Shown here: positions 63,541-64,000 of the stretch, one piece after another
Layout of the letters: every line of letters begins with the position of its first letter
Numbering within the stretch: the first letter of the stretch is position 1
From: Megalonaias nervosa
Taxonomy: Eukaryota > Mollusca > Bivalvia > Unionida > Unionidae
NCBI GenBank assembly: GCA_016617855.1
Contig: JAECUM010009782.1
Span: 1 to 64,000 of the forward strand
Reading direction: 5' to 3'
DNA: 64,000 bases
Translations under genes and position numbers: made by a program
Notes under the pieces: model-generated
What the model was told of the DNA's origin: nothing
Databases searched by the model: none
What the model saw: only the letters and a program-made list of their open reading frames with translations

Positions 63541-64000
63541 ACTTTGGGTTCTAAAAATAATTATTATCTTGATTCAGTATAACAATAAGATAAAAATAAC
63601 AATATTTCTGAATCAAAATCAGAAATAAAAAAATTAATATAATCTTGAATCAGTATAAAAATAAAAATGAAAATATTTCTGAATCAGAATCAGAAATAAA
63701 TAATAAATATTATAATCTTGAATCAGAATCAGAAATAAAAGATAAATATTATACTCTTTAATATGAATCATAATAAAAATAAAAATATTTCTGAAGAATA
63801 AAATAAAAATATTTCTGAATCAGAATCAGAAATAAAAAATAAATATTATAATCTTGAATCAGAATAAAAAATAAAAAATATTTTAATACTGAATCAGAAT
63901 AGAAATAAAAATAAAAATATTTCTCAATCTGAATCAGAAATAAGAAATAATTCTAATCTTGACTCAAAGTCAGAAATAAAAATTAATTCTAATCTTGAAT
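63541..64000. repeat. GAATCAGAATCAGAAATAAAAA A-rich array (runs off the window)
   Basis: Imperfect units of GAATCAGAA, AATAAAAATAAAAATATTTCT and ATTATAATCTT. They are in the orientation opposite to the T-rich arrays at 60.9-62.2 kb. The array continues beyond the window end. Confidence 0.93.

Noticed and set aside
1..64000. Host multi-exon genes
   Set aside because: No convincing conserved host domain was found. Short exons without homology cannot be recognised by eye, so absence is not proven.

Overview
This is a eukaryotic (metazoan) genomic window. It is AT-rich, full of microsatellites, and has no convincing host protein-coding gene. The best guess is a marine invertebrate, probably a mollusc: there is a tRNA-derived SINE with a Meta-domain-like tail near 35.4 kb, a Gypsy relative with the rare Gmr1-type domain order near 33 kb, and classical Polinton virion genes. 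The species assignment is inference. Almost all recognisable coding sequence is old copies of virus-like mobile DNA of the Polinton/Maverick-adintovirus type, broken by stops, frameshifts, deletions and insertions.

Layout. 1-7.8 kb: non-coding DNA with microsatellites and a piggyBac-type MITE (264-876). 7.8-11.85 kb (P1): a classical Polinton remnant, with packaging ATPase and a small virion-associated protein on + and DNA polymerase B on -. 11.88-14.27 kb: a 5'-truncated CR1/L2-like LINE lying exactly between two polB fragments. 14.28-18.75 kb (P2): polB on -, diverging from pX-like, adenain-type protease, Cys-motif protein, PLA2-like and integrase on +. 18.96-27.3 kb (P3, possibly composite): integrase on +; a minus-strand block of ATPase, coiled-coil protein, penton-like protein, small basic protein, major capsid, pX-like and protease; then a fibre gene on +. 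27.9-31.5 kb (P4, minus strand): penton-like, capsid remnant, pX-like, protease, PLA2-like, integrase. 32.7-34.3 kb: Gmr1-like Gypsy. 35.3-35.5 kb: SINE. 38.4-42.5 kb (P5): fibre and a coiled-coil-type protein on -, ATPase and penton-like on +. 46.1-46.6 kb: a Gypsy gag fragment. 47.6-49.0 kb (P6): a virion protein of the F54H12.2-like Polinton family. 52.4-58.7 kb (P7): the best preserved block, entirely on +, with coiled-coil protein, small basic protein, major capsid, pX-like, protease, fibre, hydrophobic protein and penton-like proteins. 58.9-64 kb: nested satellite DNA, a tRNA-like sequence, and GAATCAGAA/TTCTGATTC arrays.

How the parts fit. In living relatives polB and the RVE integrase serve replication and integration. 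The ATPase packages DNA, the double-jelly-roll capsid and penton-like proteins form the shell, the adenain-type protease matures it, the pX-like and PLA2-like proteins are thought to act on membranes or DNA, and the fibre-like protein is a candidate attachment protein. The same gene neighbourhoods recur in several copies: ATPase back-to-back with fibre, pX-like followed by protease, and PLA2-like followed by integrase. This recurrence is the strongest evidence for the identifications. No copy is complete; at least six partial elements of two lineages (classical Polinton and adintovirus-like) are packed into about 50 kb.
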